A stretch of DNA of 13,582 nucleotides from JADJQU01 sp035490315 (GTDB taxonomy: Bacteria; Planctomycetota; UBA1135; GCA-002686595): the NCBI GenBank assembly GCA_035490315.1, contig DATHET010000144.1, forward strand, positions 1 through 13,582. Reading direction: 5' to 3'. Positions 12,699 through 13,582 of this stretch are shown here, in pieces. Numbering within the stretch: position 1 is the stretch's first letter; each line of letters begins with the position of its first letter. Made by a program: the position numbers and the translations under genes. The notes under the pieces are model-generated. The model was not told the DNA's origin, searched no databases, and saw only the letters and a list, made by a program, of their open reading frames with translations.

Positions 12699-13582
12699 AG
12701 CGATTCTTTCTCCAGAGCGACGGGTTGGACGCGAGCGGGAATGGCGAGCCCTTCAGGCGCCGGCGAGCTGGCCGCGAGGGGCGCGCTCGCGATCGCCAGT
12801 CGCGCGCGGCGCGCGAGATCGTCGAGCACGTTCATGAACGTGATGAACGCGTCGTGGGGACTGGCGTAGGGCGAGAAGTACTTGTGCACGTCGCCGTCCG
12901 CGAACCACTTCGTGCACATGTAGTAGACGTGGTCGGAAGTCGAGAGCTTGCGCCAGCGCTCCAGCAGATCGGGTCGACCTGCGGCGGCGGCCGACTTGAC
13001 GTCTTCCAGGATTGCGTACAGCGCATCGTGCGCCGCGCGCTGCATCTGGTTGCCGAGCCAGGCCGTCAAATCGCGCTCGGCGTCGGCCCAGGAAACCGGA
13101 TAGGGCACGTCGAGGCGCGCGACCGCGTCCTGGGCCTTGGCAACCTGCCTGGGAGTCTCGAAGCGCACGCGTCCGTTCTTCAGGAGCGCGCCTGGCAGGT
13201 ACTCCATGAAATCGAAGATGCCCGTCTCGCGCCACTGGTGCTCGCCGAAGGTCTCGTAGTCCATGAACAAGCCGACGATCGAGTCGGCGCTGGGCAGGGC
13301 GTGGACCCATTCGGCGAAGCGCTCGCTCTTCAGCGGCCATTCCGACCAGCCACGGTTCGAGAAGCGGAAAGCGATGTCGTCGGAGAGCTTGTACGAGCGC
13401 AGCAGGATCTTCAGCCGCTCGCAGCTCTCGGGCCGGTACACGCGGTGCGGGCTGCGCCAGCCGAGCAGGTGATCCGCGCCCTCGCCCAGGATCGCGGAGA
13501 ATCCCAGGCGCTCGGCGTGCTGCGCGACCTCGTTGGAGACCACCAGCTCGGTGTTGCGGAAAGTCGTGGGCCGCAGGCCGAA
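12695..13582 (-). CDS. GH57 alpha-glucan-active enzyme (C-terminal 295 residues, cut by the window edge)
   Basis: The frame stays open to base 13582, so the gene starts beyond the window and a GTG at 13543 is internal. The visible part begins FGLRPTTFRNTELVVSNEVA, typical of GH57 proteins found in bacterial glycogen clusters. The Glu of FRNTEL is a candidate nucleophile position. MDYETFGEHQW follows about 105 residues later (Asp codon at 13259-13261) and matches GH57 motif 4, whose Asp is the second catalytic residue. Helical C-terminal sequence (SSTSDHVYYMCTKW-like, then SPHDAFITFMNVL) is also family-like. A Pro/Ala-rich tail of about 30 residues precedes the TGA. GH57 enzymes act on alpha-1,4/1,6 glucans as amylases, branching enzymes or transferases. 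Which activity applies here is not decidable without the N-terminus. The stop overlaps the synthase-phosphorylase start, indicating one operon. Confidence 0.88.
   Translation of the reverse strand, partial: FGLRPTTFRNTELVVSNEVAQHAERLGFSAILGEGADHLLGWRSPHRVYRPESCERLKILLRSYKLSDDIAFRFSNRGWSEWPLKSERFAEWVHALPSADSIVGLFMDYETFGEHQWRETGIFDFMEYLPGALLKNGRVRFETPRQVAKAQDAVARLDVPYPVSWADAERDLTAWLGNQMQRAAHDALYAILEDVKSAAAAGRPDLLERWRKLSTSDHVYYMCTKWFADGDVHKYFSPYASPHDAFITFMNVLDDLARRARLAIASAPLAASSPAPEGLAIPARVQPVALEKESL

Noticed and set aside
8673..12869. Very long plus-strand open frame (about 1400 codons) opposite the glucan synthase-phosphorylase gene
   Set aside because: It mirrors the GC-biased codon use of a minus-strand gene with clear GT3 and GT35 motifs. 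Its translation is low-complexity, rich in Arg, Ala, Gly and Asp, with no recognisable domain.

Overview
This is a GC-rich bacterial window holding six recognisable coding regions, two of them cut by the window edges. The combination suggests Planctomycetota: a BlaI-type repressor with an M56 (BlaR1-like) protease but no beta-lactamase, a large secreted chain of carboxypeptidase-regulatory-like beta-sandwiches, and a glycogen gene pair with a eukaryote-like GT3 synthase domain. This is inferred from gene content only. Myxococcota, Verrucomicrobiota or another GC-rich phylum cannot be excluded.

Left part (1-3438). The last codons of a plus-strand gene end at 42. Converging on it is a 1122-residue minus-strand protein (70-3438) with one N-terminal membrane anchor and about ten repeated beta-sandwich modules, probably an exported or envelope protein.

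Centre (3439-8332). A 313-base divergent intergenic region carries two abutting 14-bp palindromes (3688-3715) and a separate upstream dyad (3640-3664). A tightly coupled plus-strand operon follows: a BlaI/MecI-family repressor (3752-4147), an M56 membrane metallopeptidase (4137-6092, 11-base overlap), and an exported coiled-coil protein rich in Cys, His and Asp (6089-8332, ATGA overlap). In the classical BlaI/BlaR1 circuit the membrane protease senses beta-lactam through an outer penicillin-binding domain and causes loss of the repressor. Here that domain is absent. In its place is an acidic tail with a tandem Cys repeat and a coiled coil, and the third protein has matching acidic Cys clusters, a His/Gly stretch and Ala-Pro-Lys repeats. 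The operon looks like a BlaR1-style signalling system rebuilt for another signal, possibly metal, redox or envelope state. It is the best candidate here for an undescribed system.

Right part (8333-13582). Between convergent genes lie a compact terminator-like hairpin (8362-8389) and a 66-base perfect 27-bp inverted repeat (8398-8463). On the minus strand, reading from the right edge, are a truncated GH57 alpha-glucan-active protein (12695-13582) and, overlapping its stop by 4 bases (TTGA), a 1410-residue fusion of a GT3 glycogen synthase-like domain with a GT35 alpha-glucan phosphorylase (8466-12698). These two form a glycogen or alpha-glucan operon that combines polymer synthesis, phosphorolysis and a GH57 enzyme.
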